Shown here piece by piece: positions 1 through 10,433 of a DNA stretch of 64,000 nt (position 1 is its first letter; each line of letters begins with the position of its first letter). Source of the DNA: Shewanella sp. SR44-3 (GTDB lineage: Bacteria > Pseudomonadota > Gammaproteobacteria > Enterobacterales > Shewanellaceae); the NCBI RefSeq assembly GCF_014163735.1, contig NZ_JACJDV010000003.1, positions 124,001 to 188,000 on the forward strand, in the 5' to 3' direction. The translations under genes were made by a program, and so were the position numbers. The notes beneath the pieces were generated by a model. That model saw only the letters and a list, made by a program, of their open reading frames with translations, was not told the DNA's origin and did not search any database.

Positions 1-474
1 CATGGTGCCATCGAAGTTATCACCCCAATCCACAGTGCCTTGGCCTAGCTCGCTGAGTAACACCTCTGAAAATTTAGACAACCTGGCTTCGGTATAACGC
101 ATGGCGGCGAAGGATTTTGGATCGTCCGGTGCTCCCCAGTTACCTTGTCCGTCTACCAAAGGATAGCGATAAGAAAACGGCTGCGCCATCAACACCATGG
201 CTTCATAACAAGCACTATCACCGTGAGGATGATATTTACCCAATACGTCACCAACAGTTCTAGCGGACTTTTTATGCTTAGATTGTGCCGATAACCCCAG
301 CTCACTCATGGCATATATAATACGGCGCTGCACCGGCTTTAGGCCATCACCTATATGAGGCAGGGCCCTATCCATGATGACGTACATGGAGTAATTCAGG
401 TAGGCTTCTTCGGTAAAACGGCGTAGTGGCATTTGCTCCACGCCATCAAGGCTTAAATTTATCGCATCACTCAT
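1..474 (-). CDS. parC: DNA topoisomerase IV subunit A, N-terminal part (cut by window edge)
   Basis: This is the first 158 codons of the catalytic A subunit of topoisomerase IV, which with ParE decatenates daughter chromosomes. The translation starts [20 protein letters not shown] and continues with the GyrA/ParC core: [21 protein letters not shown], then the winged-helix helices around [17 protein letters not shown]. The catalytic tyrosine ([10 protein letters not shown]) lies within the visible part. The frame runs off the left edge without a stop. The start ATG (474-472) overlaps the stop of the upstream dehydrogenase by 8 bases, so translation is probably coupled and the gene is probably read from the parE side. 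Certain as to family; ParC rather than GyrA is inferred from the N-terminus and from linkage to parE. Confidence 0.96.
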   Translation of the reverse strand, partial: MSDAINLSLDGVEQMPLRRFTEEAYLNYSMYVIMDRALPHIGDGLKPVQRRIIYAMSELGLSAQSKHKKSARTVGDVLGKYHPHGDSACYEAMVLMAQPFSYRYPLVDGQGNWGAPDDPKSFAAMRYTEARLSKFSEVLLSELGQGTVDWGDNFDGTM

Positions 475-1627
475 TTTCTATTTCTTCCTGCGGTGCGTCT
501 GAACCTTTGTAATACAAGCGATAGACATTGCCTTTCAGATCGTCTGAAATAAACATAGCACCATCTGGTGCGGTCAATAACGCGTAAGGCCTTGCGACTG
601 GGAATTCACCATCTAGAAAACTGACTACAGTTTCTCGAGAGCGAATAAGCCCATCTTCCATATTTAACATCACAATTTGATAACCGACTTTGCTGGAGCG
701 GTTCCATGAACCATTCTCGGCGACAAAAAGCTTACCTTGGTAACGTTTAGGGAATTGGGTGCCGCGGTAAAAATGCAGCCCTGTAGGGGCGACGTGAGCG
801 GGCAACTCAAATTCTGGCAAACTGATATTGAGGTTTTCGGGTTTATCGTAAGCAGGCTCAACCACGTTTTTACCGTGCAGATAAGGGAAACCAAAATGAC
901 TACCTGTGACTTCAACACGATTAATTTCATCAAATGGCAGGTTGTCCCCCATCCAATTGCGGCCTTGATCGGCAAACAATAACTGCCCTGTGCTCGGTGA
1001 CCAATCAAAACCTGTCACAGTACGAATGCCTAAGGCGATTTGTTCACTGGCACCAGAGTCGACATTGACCGCAATAATACTGCCAAAAGGCGCTGGCGAC
1101 TCACACACATTACAAGGTGAACTGATGGCAATATATAAGCGGCCATCTGGGCCAAAGCCCATGGCCCTGGCGTGCTTTTTTTCCATGCTTGGCAAGCCAG
1201 AATAAATTTCTCTTGGCCTTGCGGGACGGCGCAAGCGGCTTTCAATATCTTCAAAGCGCAGTACTCGCTCTTCATTGGCAACATACAAGTCACCTTTATA
1301 AAAAGCGATTGCCTCTGGGTATTCAAGTCCCTTAGCTATCACATAACGTTTATCGACTTGACCATCGTTATCGCTATCTACCAGTGCGTGTATGCTGCCA
1401 TCTTTTTGTGAACCCACAAACAAAGTGCCTTCATCACCGAGCGCCATCTGCTTAGCATCACCAATATCTGAGGCATACAAAGAAAGCCCGAAACCTTTAG
1501 TGACGGTTATCATCACAGGTTGCGAGGCTAGGGCTAGACTGCTCTGAAATAGACCCAATAACAAACAGGTGACACTGGTATATATTGTATGCCACTGGTT
1601 ATGGTCTTTAGTCGTTCTTTGACCCAT
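467..1627 (-). CDS. PQQ-dependent sugar (sorbosone-type) dehydrogenase, secreted beta-propeller
   Basis: A 386-residue protein of the glucose/sorbosone dehydrogenase family, a six-bladed beta-propeller that in characterised members uses PQQ to oxidise sugars in the periplasm. An N-terminal export signal is visible (hydrophobic stretch around [17 protein letters not shown], residues about 18-34). Family features include the [12 protein letters not shown] strand, [34 protein letters not shown], and [12 protein letters not shown] followed by [11 protein letters not shown]. It sits between parE and parC on the same strand and its TGA overlaps the parC ATG. The ribosome-binding site before this ATG is poor (AGG about 18 bases upstream). 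The true substrate and cofactor cannot be read from the sequence; a soluble aldose dehydrogenase or a non-enzymatic propeller are alternatives. Confidence 0.85.
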   Translation of the reverse strand: MGQRTTKDHNQWHTIYTSVTCLLLGLFQSSLALASQPVMITVTKGFGLSLYASDIGDAKQMALGDEGTLFVGSQKDGSIHALVDSDNDGQVDKRYVIAKGLEYPEAIAFYKGDLYVANEERVLRFEDIESRLRRPARPREIYSGLPSMEKKHARAMGFGPDGRLYIAISSPCNVCESPAPFGSIIAVNVDSGASEQIALGIRTVTGFDWSPSTGQLLFADQGRNWMGDNLPFDEINRVEVTGSHFGFPYLHGKNVVEPAYDKPENLNISLPEFELPAHVAPTGLHFYRGTQFPKRYQGKLFVAENGSWNRSSKVGYQIVMLNMEDGLIRSRETVVSFLDGEFPVARPYALLTAPDGAMFISDDLKGNVYRLYYKGSDAPQEEIENE

Positions 1628-1743
1628 ATGAATATTCTACTACCTATATAAAATTCTGTTTTTATTAAGTTAATTAGGGGATTATTAAACCTTGCTGAGT
1701 AATATTTGAAAAATCAACAGGCCCTAATTAATCAGAAAAACAC

Positions 1744-3633
<1,890 letters not shown>

Positions 3634-3676
3634 CTACACATTCGCTCGTTAGGGAATTAGGTCCCTGGGTTAATGC

Positions 3677-4252
3677 TTAGTCAAGCTGTAAAAACTGACA
3701 TATTTTTTTAAGATGTTGCTGATAGCCCACGAAACTGTGATCGCCGCCGGGCTGACAATATAATTCACAATGATGATATTTATGTAATGCTTGACGGTAA
3801 TCTAACACTTCATCGCCAGTTTGTAATAACACTAAAAAGCGCTCAGGGTGACAAATTACTGCAGTATCATACTTGGCGACATCATCTTTATCATCCATAG
3901 ACAGATAATAATGCTCATCGGTATAAGGATTATATTGAGGGCCGACAAACTGTTCAAACAATTCAAAAGGTTTTATCGCGGGATTAACCAATACCGCCCT
4001 TCCCCCAAAACGTTCAGCCAAATAAGAACTGAAATACCCCCCCAAAGAAGAACCAATAAAGGCCAAAGGCTCACCTTTTGCAATAGCGCTAAGGCAAAGA
4101 CTTTCTAATAGTGCCATGGCCGCAGTGGGGGATGAAGGTAATTGAGGTTGATGCAAGGTCAACTGCGGGTAATGTGTACTTATATATTCAGCGGTAACTC
4201 TGGCTTTATCAGATTGAGGAGAGCTATTAAAACCGTGAATATACAACAGCAT
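3677..4252 (-). CDS. yqiA: YqiA-like alpha/beta-fold esterase
   Basis: A 191-residue small esterase of the UPF0227/YqiA family. It begins MLLYIHGFNSSPQS, the oxyanion-hole strand with HGF, and carries the nucleophile elbow GSSLGGYFSSYLAERFG with Ser as predicted nucleophile (about residue 69). A late acidic residue (TGDEVLDYRQA) and histidine (PGGDHSFVGYQQH) complete the probable triad. The E. coli enzyme has activity on short acyl and palmitoyl-CoA substrates; the physiological substrate is unknown. It lies between cpdA and parE, the same order as in E. coli. A run of seven G residues on the coding strand falls at the nucleophile elbow (Leu-Gly-Gly), but the frame is intact. Confidence 0.92.
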   Translation of the reverse strand: MLLYIHGFNSSPQSDKARVTAEYISTHYPQLTLHQPQLPSSPTAAMALLESLCLSAIAKGEPLAFIGSSLGGYFSSYLAERFGGRAVLVNPAIKPFELFEQFVGPQYNPYTDEHYYLSMDDKDDVAKYDTAVICHPERFLVLLQTGDEVLDYRQALHKYHHCELYCQPGGDHSFVGYQQHLKKICQFLQLD

Positions 4253-4372
4253 ACTAATTTAACCTAGCTCCAAATTGGCGTTAATAAACTTCCCGAATGG
4301 AAATGTTAACTCGATTGTTTAGCACTTAACAGAGGCGAAATCTGCAGTTATTGCCACCGGCAACGATTAGAT

Positions 4373-5212
4373 TTAGTAGCCGTTGGCGTGATTATCCGCT
4401 GAAAAATCATCGCCTTCTAAGCGGTAAACTTGAGTGTGAATGCTACCATCACTGGCTAAATCCAGCAAACGATAACCCGGTTGCAAACCGTCAAGAGCAA
4501 AATTTGCCGACTGAGGCTTGAACTGGATACATGTAGAAGGGGTGGCCATAAGTTGAAGCGGCCCAAATCGACCAGGAACTTGACGGTCTAAGGCTTGGTG
4601 CACATGGCCCCAAACTAAACCTTTGATTTGCTTGAATTGGCCAGCAAATTCAATTAAATCTTCACCGTTTGCCATGCAATGTTGATCAAGCCAAGTGCTG
4701 CCGACTAACACCGGATTATGATGCATAGCTAATAACACATGTTTATCGGGTGTCTGAGCTATAGCTTGCTCAATCAGTTCAAACTGGCGTTGACCTAAGT
4801 AACCACCAGGCTTTCCAATCAAGGTAGAGTCGAGCATCAAAATCTGCCATTTACCTATGACAATTCGCTGCTGACCAAAAACGTGGTCACCTTGAACACT
4901 GAGGTTCATTAACCTAGCATCATCATGATTACCGGGTAAATAATGGCAAGGCACGGGAACACGTTTCACGGTATTGGCAAAAAGCTGATAAGACTCTGGG
5001 GAGTAATCTTGACTCAAATCCCCCGTGGCCAACAGTAAATGCTGACCATGGTTAGCTTGATTGATCATCGCCAAAACGGCACTGAAACTCTGATAAGTGG
5101 TAACACCTAACAATTGTGCTTCGAGATCGGCAAACAGATGAGGATCAGTCACTTGTACCAATCTCACTGTGTCACTTTCTGCTATCGAATAAGATACAGG
5201 CTCGTTAAGCAC
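4373..5212 (-). CDS. cpdA: 3',5'-cyclic-AMP phosphodiesterase
   Basis: A 279-residue calcineurin-type metallophosphoesterase of the CpdA (Icc) family, which hydrolyses cAMP to AMP and so tunes CRP signalling. All metal-binding motifs are seen in order: VTDPHLF, LATGDLSQD, LPGNHDDAR, LLAMHHNPV and VWGHVHQAL. Length equals that of the E. coli enzyme (275). The gene lies in the conserved nudF-yqiB-cpdA-yqiA-parE order, 33 bases after yqiB. The 120-base gap before yqiA could hold a further promoter but none is obvious. Confidence 0.94.
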   Translation of the reverse strand: MLNEPVSYSIAESDTVRLVQVTDPHLFADLEAQLLGVTTYQSFSAVLAMINQANHGQHLLLATGDLSQDYSPESYQLFANTVKRVPVPCHYLPGNHDDARLMNLSVQGDHVFGQQRIVIGKWQILMLDSTLIGKPGGYLGQRQFELIEQAIAQTPDKHVLLAMHHNPVLVGSTWLDQHCMANGEDLIEFAGQFKQIKGLVWGHVHQALDRQVPGRFGPLQLMATPSTCIQFKPQSANFALDGLQPGYRLLDLASDGSIHTQVYRLEGDDFSADNHANGY

Positions 5213-5245
5213 GCTTTTTTCCCAAAAAAGATGATGTAATCACTG

Positions 5246-5710
5246 TTACTCTAGGTCCATAGATGCCATTGGATGGCAGCCTATTTTAAGAAGTTCCTCT
5301 AAAAATGCATTGATGCGATATTTCTCATCAATTTGATGCATATCTGAATTCGGATAATTATATACTGGTTTCAAATGGCAAATCTGTCGGCTAGTTAACA
5401 CTTCTGCTAATTGAGCATCATGATAAATACGTACTAACACCTTAGGTGGGTTTAGAAAAAAGCTTGAGGGTACATCGCGAGATATCTCAACTAACTGTGT
5501 ATATTTAGTATTTTCTATAATACTGACAGCTAATATACCGAACTCACCTTGCACCAGCCAGGGCACAATGACATCATCATTGGGTAACCATTTGAGAATA
5601 TATGCATAATTTCGTCCACACAGGGCCAAAAAAGCACTGATATTGGGCTGATATTTAGCTTTCTTACTGGTGTCTAATCTAGCCAATGAGCTACTGCCTT
5701 TTTCTACCAC
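5246..5710 (-). CDS. yqiB: DUF1249 family protein (YqiB)
   Basis: A 154-residue cytoplasmic protein of the DUF1249/YqiB family, function unknown. Typical family text is seen: a short N-terminal arm, CGRNYAYILKWLPND, then QGEFGILAVSIIENTKYTQLVEIS and a C-terminal ICHLKPVYNYPNSDMHQIDEKYRINAFLEELL segment. No signal peptide or membrane segment. It lies between nudF and cpdA as in E. coli, with gaps of 44 and 33 bases, so it is probably co-transcribed. No catalytic motif is evident. Confidence 0.9.
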   Translation of the reverse strand: MVEKGSSSLARLDTSKKAKYQPNISAFLALCGRNYAYILKWLPNDDVIVPWLVQGEFGILAVSIIENTKYTQLVEISRDVPSSFFLNPPKVLVRIYHDAQLAEVLTSRQICHLKPVYNYPNSDMHQIDEKYRINAFLEELLKIGCHPMASMDLE

Positions 5711-5754
5711 TCACTTGAGCCTTCATCCCCTTGGGGAGTGCCCAGTTAATCACC

Positions 5755-6378
5755 TCAGATACTCGTCAATTTATGACGATTCAACGCTAACCATTGTAAA
5801 CCTATCACTGTGGAGGCGTTATCGACCAAGCCCTGCTCTAACAAGTCTAAGGCATGTTGCCGAGTTAACACTCTCACGCGAATATCTTCATTTTCATCTT
5901 CAAGGCCATGGATCCCACTCGCTTGACTGGCATCAACTTGAGCCCAATAAAAATAAAATCGTTCAGTGGATCCCCCAGGACTTGCAAGATAAGAACTGAC
6001 TTGATGCAATTGCATTGCCTTTAAGCCGGTCTCTTCAAATAACTCTCTTGCGGCCACCTCTTCGGGTAATTCTCCGGGCGCAATCATACCTGCCACCAGC
6101 TCAAGAAGCCAAATTAATTTAGTAGTTGCTAATGCAGGCAGCCGAATTTGCTCAATTAGCACCACTTGATCTGTGACAGGATCGTAAGGCAGAACAGCAA
6201 CAGCATGACCGCGTTCAAACACTTCACGCTTAATTTCACCGCTCCAGCTACCATCAAATAAGCGATGCTTAAAGCGGTATTCATCTAAACGAAAGAAGCC
6301 TTGGTACAAGGGATTGACTTCAAGTAACTCGACATCATCTTGACCATTAAGTTCAGTTAATTGTGCTTGGGTATCCAT
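5755..6378 (-). CDS. nudF: ADP-ribose pyrophosphatase (Nudix)
   Basis: A 207-residue Nudix hydrolase of the NudF type, which splits ADP-ribose into AMP and ribose-5-phosphate. The Nudix box is complete: G-E-L-P-E-E-V-A-A-R-E-L-F-E-E-T-G-L, with the metal-binding RELFEETG core. Before it lie the family strands YRFKHRLFDGSWSGEIKREVFERG and the QIRLPAL segment. It is the first gene of the minus-strand cluster running to parC and is divergent from tolC, as in E. coli. The upstream ATG is followed closely by the MDTQAQLTEL segment; a ribosome-binding site (GAGGATAAAAC) is placed well before it. Confidence 0.94.
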   Translation of the reverse strand: MDTQAQLTELNGQDDVELLEVNPLYQGFFRLDEYRFKHRLFDGSWSGEIKREVFERGHAVAVLPYDPVTDQVVLIEQIRLPALATTKLIWLLELVAGMIAPGELPEEVAARELFEETGLKAMQLHQVSSYLASPGGSTERFYFYWAQVDASQASGIHGLEDENEDIRVRVLTRQHALDLLEQGLVDNASTVIGLQWLALNRHKLTSI

Positions 6379-6730
6379 GTTTTATCCTCGACTTCTAAGG
6401 CAAACTCATTGCCATACAATGTTTATAGTCGCCATTTGAAGAATTATTTTACTCAAATTCTTGCTTAAGTTCATTTACACTCATCCCGACTAGGGATGAA
6501 CACCACAGAGCAGGCTAATTAGATTTAATTTTAAACAGATTTAAAATAGAATCTGTTACACTTCAAATTTGACTTAAAAATGAAAGTCTTCGTACTATCT
6601 AGCCTAGTTTATTCTCGTTATCAGGCTAGACTTGCCTAAGCTGTTATTGTGGGCATTTAGTTAATTGGCACAGCCAAGTTTATACCTTAAAACGCCCCAA
6701 AATGGGGAGCATTGTCGAAAAGGGCAGAAC
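6379..6730. other. Intergenic region between nudF and tolC (divergent promoters)
   Basis: 352 bases without a gene. It holds a probable tolC promoter (listed separately) and an inverted repeat, TCATCCC-GACTA-GGGATGA at 6481-6499, with 7-base arms and no T-run, so it is more likely an operator or mRNA stem than a terminator. An in-frame TTG at 6665 would extend tolC by 22 codons but is not preferred. No small gene is supported. Confidence 0.6.
6569..6598 (+). promoter_or_regulatory. Probable sigma-70 promoter of tolC
   Basis: TTGACT (6569-6574) and TACTAT (6593-6598) are separated by 18 bases, a good fit to the housekeeping promoter. It would give a leader of roughly 125 bases before the tolC ATG at 6731. 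Inferred from consensus only. Confidence 0.5.
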
Positions 6731-8029
6731 ATGAAATTCAAAATAGGTTCTTTATACGCAGCATTGACGCTAGCAATAGTAGCGCCAAGCACTCAAGCTG
6801 ATGATCTAATGCAGATTTATCAACAAGCACTCACCAGCGATCCTATCGTACTGCAAGCACAAGCGCAGCGTAATACCTTGTATGAGCAAATCGAAGAAAA
6901 CCGCGCACCATTACTACCTTCTTTAAGTGCTAATGTTGGCTACTCCAAAAGCTGGCATGATCTTCAAGGCGACAACGATGGTTTTTCTGGTCGTTTATCA
7001 TTATCACAACTTATCTATGACCACAGTGCATGGGTAGGTTTAGACTTAGCAGAAAAAGCCGCCTCACAAGCTGACTCTGCTTACGCTTCTGCAATGCAAA
7101 GCCTGATAACTCGTGTTACCAGTGCTTATTTTGATGTGCTAACGGCCAAAGATAACTTTGAATTCAAAGGTGCTGAAAAACGTGCCATTGAACGTCAACT
7201 TGAGCAGACTAAGCAAAGATTCGCTGTTGGTTTAACTGCGATTACTGATGTGCATGAAGCTCAAGCTCAGTACGATTTAGCCTCAGCGTCAGAAATCTTA
7301 GCTGAAAACACTTTAGCCAATAGCTATGAAGCGCTACGCGAAATCACAGGTATTGATCACAAGACCATTAATGTTCTTGATACTGAGCGTTTCTCTGCCA
7401 GTGCGGTGAGCCCAGCAAGTTCAGCGGACTGGTTAAAAATGGCAGAAAGCCGCAGCATAGATTTAATGACACAGCGCATTGCCAAAGACATAGCTCAAGA
7501 GACTATTACCTTATACAAAGCTGGCCACATGCCTACGGTTAGCTTAGATGGTAGCTACACCAAAGCCTTTGAGCAGTCACAGACTCCAGATTTTGATAGC
7601 AAAGAAGTTGGCATCAGCATCAAGGTGCCTATTTTTGAAGGTTTCAAAATTGACTCTAAAGTTAAGCAAGCACAATACCAATACATTGAAGCCAGTGAGA
7701 AGCTAGAACAGACTCACAGAGCTGTGGTGAAAAACGTGCGTAACAACTTTAACAACGTTTCTGCCTCTATCAGCTCAATCCGTGCCTATGAGCAATCGGT
7801 GGTATCATCTGAAAGTGCGTTAAAAGCCACTCAAGCAGGCTTTGAAGTGGGTACTCGTACTATCGTTGACGTGTTAAACCGTACGCGTGATTTGTATGAC
7901 TCTAAGCGTCAGTTGTCTGATGCCCGCTATGGTTATATCAAATCAATATTAGCCCTTAAGCAAGCGGCTGGTACGATTAACGAAGACGATATTATCGCCA
8001 TTAACAGTGGCCTAAAAGCCCCTGAATAA
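6731..8029 (+). CDS. tolC: Outer membrane efflux channel TolC
   Basis: A 432-residue TolC-family outer-membrane channel, which trimerises to form the exit duct of tripartite efflux pumps and type I secretion systems. A signal peptide is clear (MKFKIGSLYAALTLAIVAPSTQA, then DDL). The mature part shows the repeated long-helix pattern: DLMQIYQQALTSDP, VTSAYFDVLTAKDN and KQRFAVGLTAITDVHEAQAQYDLA, repeated later as VSSESALKATQAGFEVGTRTIVDVLNRTRDLYDSKRQLSDARY. I chose ATG 6731, after GAAAAGGG, because it begins the signal peptide; an upstream TTG would prepend a non-signal extension. Divergent from nudF as in E. coli. Followed by a strong terminator. A second, unrelated TolC-type gene is at 61607-63091. 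Confidence 0.96.
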   Translation: MKFKIGSLYAALTLAIVAPSTQADDLMQIYQQALTSDPIVLQAQAQRNTLYEQIEENRAPLLPSLSANVGYSKSWHDLQGDNDGFSGRLSLSQLIYDHSAWVGLDLAEKAASQADSAYASAMQSLITRVTSAYFDVLTAKDNFEFKGAEKRAIERQLEQTKQRFAVGLTAITDVHEAQAQYDLASASEILAENTLANSYEALREITGIDHKTINVLDTERFSASAVSPASSADWLKMAESRSIDLMTQRIAKDIAQETITLYKAGHMPTVSLDGSYTKAFEQSQTPDFDSKEVGISIKVPIFEGFKIDSKVKQAQYQYIEASEKLEQTHRAVVKNVRNNFNNVSASISSIRAYEQSVVSSESALKATQAGFEVGTRTIVDVLNRTRDLYDSKRQLSDARYGYIKSILALKQAAGTINEDDIIAINSGLKAPE

Positions 8030-8053
8030 TCGCCGAGCTTAACGATGAAAAAT

Positions 8054-8082
8054 AAAAAACCGCCAACTTGGCGGTTTTTTTA
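8054..8082. terminator. Bidirectional terminator between tolC and an outer-membrane protein gene
   Basis: The stem CCGCCAA/TTGGCGG (8060-8074) is flanked by six or more A residues on the left and seven T residues on the right, so it can stop transcription from both tolC (plus) and the convergent barrel gene (minus). Confidence 0.9.
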
Positions 8083-8099
8083 TTGTTTACTATTTGTAA

Positions 8100-8843
8100 T
8101 TAAAAGTCTAACTCAACCCCAGCGAATACACCGCTAAGCTGAGTATCTTGTGTGACGCCTGAGAAGCGGCTGACATCAAAACTCATGTCGCGATAACCGA
8201 CACGGACTTTAGTATCCACAGCCACCCCATCAAATACCCAGCCAAGGCCCACTGAGTAGTCATGTACATTTGATTCACTCACGCCATGAAGCAGTTCAGC
8301 AAAGGCGAATAATCCCATGCCAGGTATGCCCACTTGACCACTGGCGTAACCCATAGCAATACCACTATCTATATCGATTTCCTCAGGGTGGCCGGCATCA
8401 CTTACTCGCAATGAACCATTCATCTTCTTATACGCAGCTCCCACATCAAGCTCGGCTAAGTCGCTGTCTAGAAGCTCGTAGTACAACACAAAATCTGTGT
8501 TGTTAAGCGTATTATCGATGGCGACCTTGCCAGAAAAAGCATGACCATTGAAGTTAAAGCCAGCGCCATCTAATGCCGATGTCGCAGAAATACGGTTTTC
8601 ACGGATTTTAACATTGGGCACCAAAGGCAACATGTGCTCGACTGCAAACCATAGGCTTCCTTGGGCATCAGCGTCTAAATTACTGTTCACTTTAGCGCCG
8701 CGGTCATCAGCAAAATAACCACTGGCATCGCTATGCCAATAGTCTGCGCCCACTTTAAAACCGGCAAACGTGTCACTATGAGCTGAGCTAGACACAGCCA
8801 TTAAACAAGCGGCAGCGAGTAAGGTCTTTTTCAAATGAAACAT
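8100..8843 (-). CDS. Outer membrane beta-barrel protein (TIGR04219-like)
   Basis: A 247-residue outer-membrane protein. The signal peptide MFHLKKTLLAAACLMAVSSSAHS is followed by DTFAGFKVGADYWHSDASG. The mature protein consists of alternating amphipathic strands and ends in GVFAGVELDF with a C-terminal phenylalanine, the BAM recognition signal. The sequence resembles the Shewanella/Vibrio family named TIGR04219, of unknown function, by memory of the N-terminal GADYW and the VPNVKIR segments. It stands alone between convergent tolC and the upstream DUF2333 gene, 80 bases away. Substrate, if it is a channel, cannot be inferred. Confidence 0.8.
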   Translation of the reverse strand: MFHLKKTLLAAACLMAVSSSAHSDTFAGFKVGADYWHSDASGYFADDRGAKVNSNLDADAQGSLWFAVEHMLPLVPNVKIRENRISATSALDGAGFNFNGHAFSGKVAIDNTLNNTDFVLYYELLDSDLAELDVGAAYKKMNGSLRVSDAGHPEEIDIDSGIAMGYASGQVGIPGMGLFAFAELLHGVSESNVHDYSVGLGWVFDGVAVDTKVRVGYRDMSFDVSRFSGVTQDTQLSGVFAGVELDF

Positions 8844-8923
8844 ATATATCCTTTATAAAATAAAAACTTAACATCTATAAATACTACTGGTGCTGAGACA
8901 TTTTAACAGTAAAATTGAAAGCG

Positions 8924-9895
8924 TTAGCCTTGAGATAGTAAATTCGTCAAATCAATCACAGCAGCATTAGCACGAGAAATATAGTTAGCCATCACTAAAG
9001 AATGGTTAGCGACGACCCCAAAACCACTGCCGTTGAGAATAACCGGACTCCACACCGTTTGTTGGGTAGCTTCCAATTCACGAATAATTTGTCGTAAACT
9101 CACTTCGGCATTTTTCTTCTCAAGCACATCTTTAAAATCCACTTCGATGGCACGCATGAAATTTAATAATGCCCAAGCAGAACCGCGGCTTTCATAAAAC
9201 ACATCATCAATTTGCCACCAGCTGGTTTTCACTTCACTGGAGGATGAATTGGGTGTTGATTGTCTGGCAGCTGAATCACCGGCTAAATCTGTGTTGACTC
9301 GCTCCTGGCCAACGCTGGCCGATAAACGCTGTGACATACTGCCTAAGCGCTTTTGGATTTCTTTAAGCCACTCATTCAAGTTATCGGCTCTGGCATAAAA
9401 CTGCGCATCACCTTGGTTGGTGTCGCTGATTTTAGCGCGGTACAATTTTAAGAGTTTTACTGCATCGCTATATTCACTCTCAGCACTTGGCACAAGCCAG
9501 CTGGTATGGGTAATATTGAGCTTTGAGTGGGCAGCAAGTAAGTCAGTGTCAGCGGTGGACTGCGATTGTGAACGGCTAAATTCTTTACGCATAATCAGGG
9601 CTAAATCTCGTACCTGTTCAAGGGCGCCAAATTCAAACGCTGGCATATTATCCATAAATAATGACGGTGGCAGCACATCATTAGATAACCAGCCGCCTTG
9701 CTTGTCGAGCAAGCTATCTAAGGTATTAATAAGTGAGCTAGTTGTAGCATAACCCACAACCATACGGCCGTTGTCAGCTTCAAAATACACAGGTTCTAAG
9801 CTATCTGGCTCAACACTCCACCAAACGCTGATGCCATAACCCATTAATGCAACGGCCGCTAAGCCCCCTATGAGTTTATTTTTGGTCATTTGCAT
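8924..9895 (-). CDS. DUF2333 family inner-membrane-anchored protein
   Basis: A 323-residue protein of the DUF2333 family, function unknown. A single N-terminal membrane anchor (LIGGLAAVALMGYGISVWW, residues about 8-26) is followed by a periplasmic helical domain: YFEADNGRMVVGYATTSSLINTLDSLLDKQGGWLSNDVLPPSLFMDNMPAFEFGALEQVRDLA is the family-defining block, and the C-terminal part ends in VANHSLVMANYISRANAAVIDLTNLLSQG. A second ATG two codons in (MTKNKL) is an equally good start. It begins 12 bases after the PCu(A)C chaperone gene, so the two are probably one transcript. Confidence 0.85.
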   Translation of the reverse strand: MQMTKNKLIGGLAAVALMGYGISVWWSVEPDSLEPVYFEADNGRMVVGYATTSSLINTLDSLLDKQGGWLSNDVLPPSLFMDNMPAFEFGALEQVRDLALIMRKEFSRSQSQSTADTDLLAAHSKLNITHTSWLVPSAESEYSDAVKLLKLYRAKISDTNQGDAQFYARADNLNEWLKEIQKRLGSMSQRLSASVGQERVNTDLAGDSAARQSTPNSSSSEVKTSWWQIDDVFYESRGSAWALLNFMRAIEVDFKDVLEKKNAEVSLRQIIRELEATQQTVWSPVILNGSGFGVVANHSLVMANYISRANAAVIDLTNLLSQG

Positions 9896-9907
9896 CTATA
9901 TTATCTC

Positions 9908-10399
9908 CTAGTGGTGATGATGGTGCGTATGGGACGAGTCTTGTTTCTCTGACTTGTCGGCACCTTGGACTTGCAGTTCAATTTGCTGAGACTCACCTTG
10001 TTCAAAAATGAGTTCTAATGCGACTTTGTCGCCGATAGCGAGGGGCTTTACTAATGAAAGCAACATAAGATGGTCCCCTGTTGGCGCTAAAACTAATTGC
10101 GACTTAGCCTGGATATCAAAACCACTGACCTGGCGCATTTTTACCATGCCATCTTCTTCAAGTAAGGTATGTAACTGGGCTTCTTTAGCTGCAACTGTCT
10201 TAACGGCGACTAAGCGCTGCAATTTATCCGTTGGGTTCGCTAACACAAAATATGCGGCGGTATTGGGCACGCTAGCTGGCATGGCGCGTACGTGGCCTTC
10301 GATGAGCACCACCTCTGCAACGGCAGTGAATGATAATGATGATAGCACTAAAAAATTAAACAGATGTTTGAATATTACTTTCAATGTCTTAAACTCCAT
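9908..10399 (-). CDS. Periplasmic copper chaperone of the PCu(A)C family with a natural His tail
   Basis: A 163-residue periplasmic protein of the PCu(A)C (DUF461) family, which in characterised members delivers Cu(I) to cytochrome oxidase. A signal peptide ends near FTAVA-EVV. The cupredoxin-like core has the family's VRAMPASVPNTAAYFVLANP strand, a ligand region with AQLHTLLEEDGMVKMRQV, and the GDHLMLLSL segment. The canonical H-(M)-x10-M-x21-H-x-M pattern is recognisable (H137-like, M, then HLM). The C-terminus ends in SSHTHHHHH, a natural histidine tail that could bind extra copper or zinc. It precedes the DUF2333 gene and is divergent from the enoyl-CoA hydratase gene. Confidence 0.88.
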   Translation of the reverse strand: MEFKTLKVIFKHLFNFLVLSSLSFTAVAEVVLIEGHVRAMPASVPNTAAYFVLANPTDKLQRLVAVKTVAAKEAQLHTLLEEDGMVKMRQVSGFDIQAKSQLVLAPTGDHLMLLSLVKPLAIGDKVALELIFEQGESQQIELQVQGADKSEKQDSSHTHHHHH

Positions 10400-10433
10400 G
10401 TAATACCCTATCGTGTCTATAAGGAAACAACGA

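Noticed and set aside
4031-4043. Seven-base C tracts (in yqiA, ssb and yjdF) as phase-variation sites
   Set aside because: Seven-base runs are common by chance and these genes are housekeeping or not surface-exposed; only the eight-base tract in the nuclease was kept.
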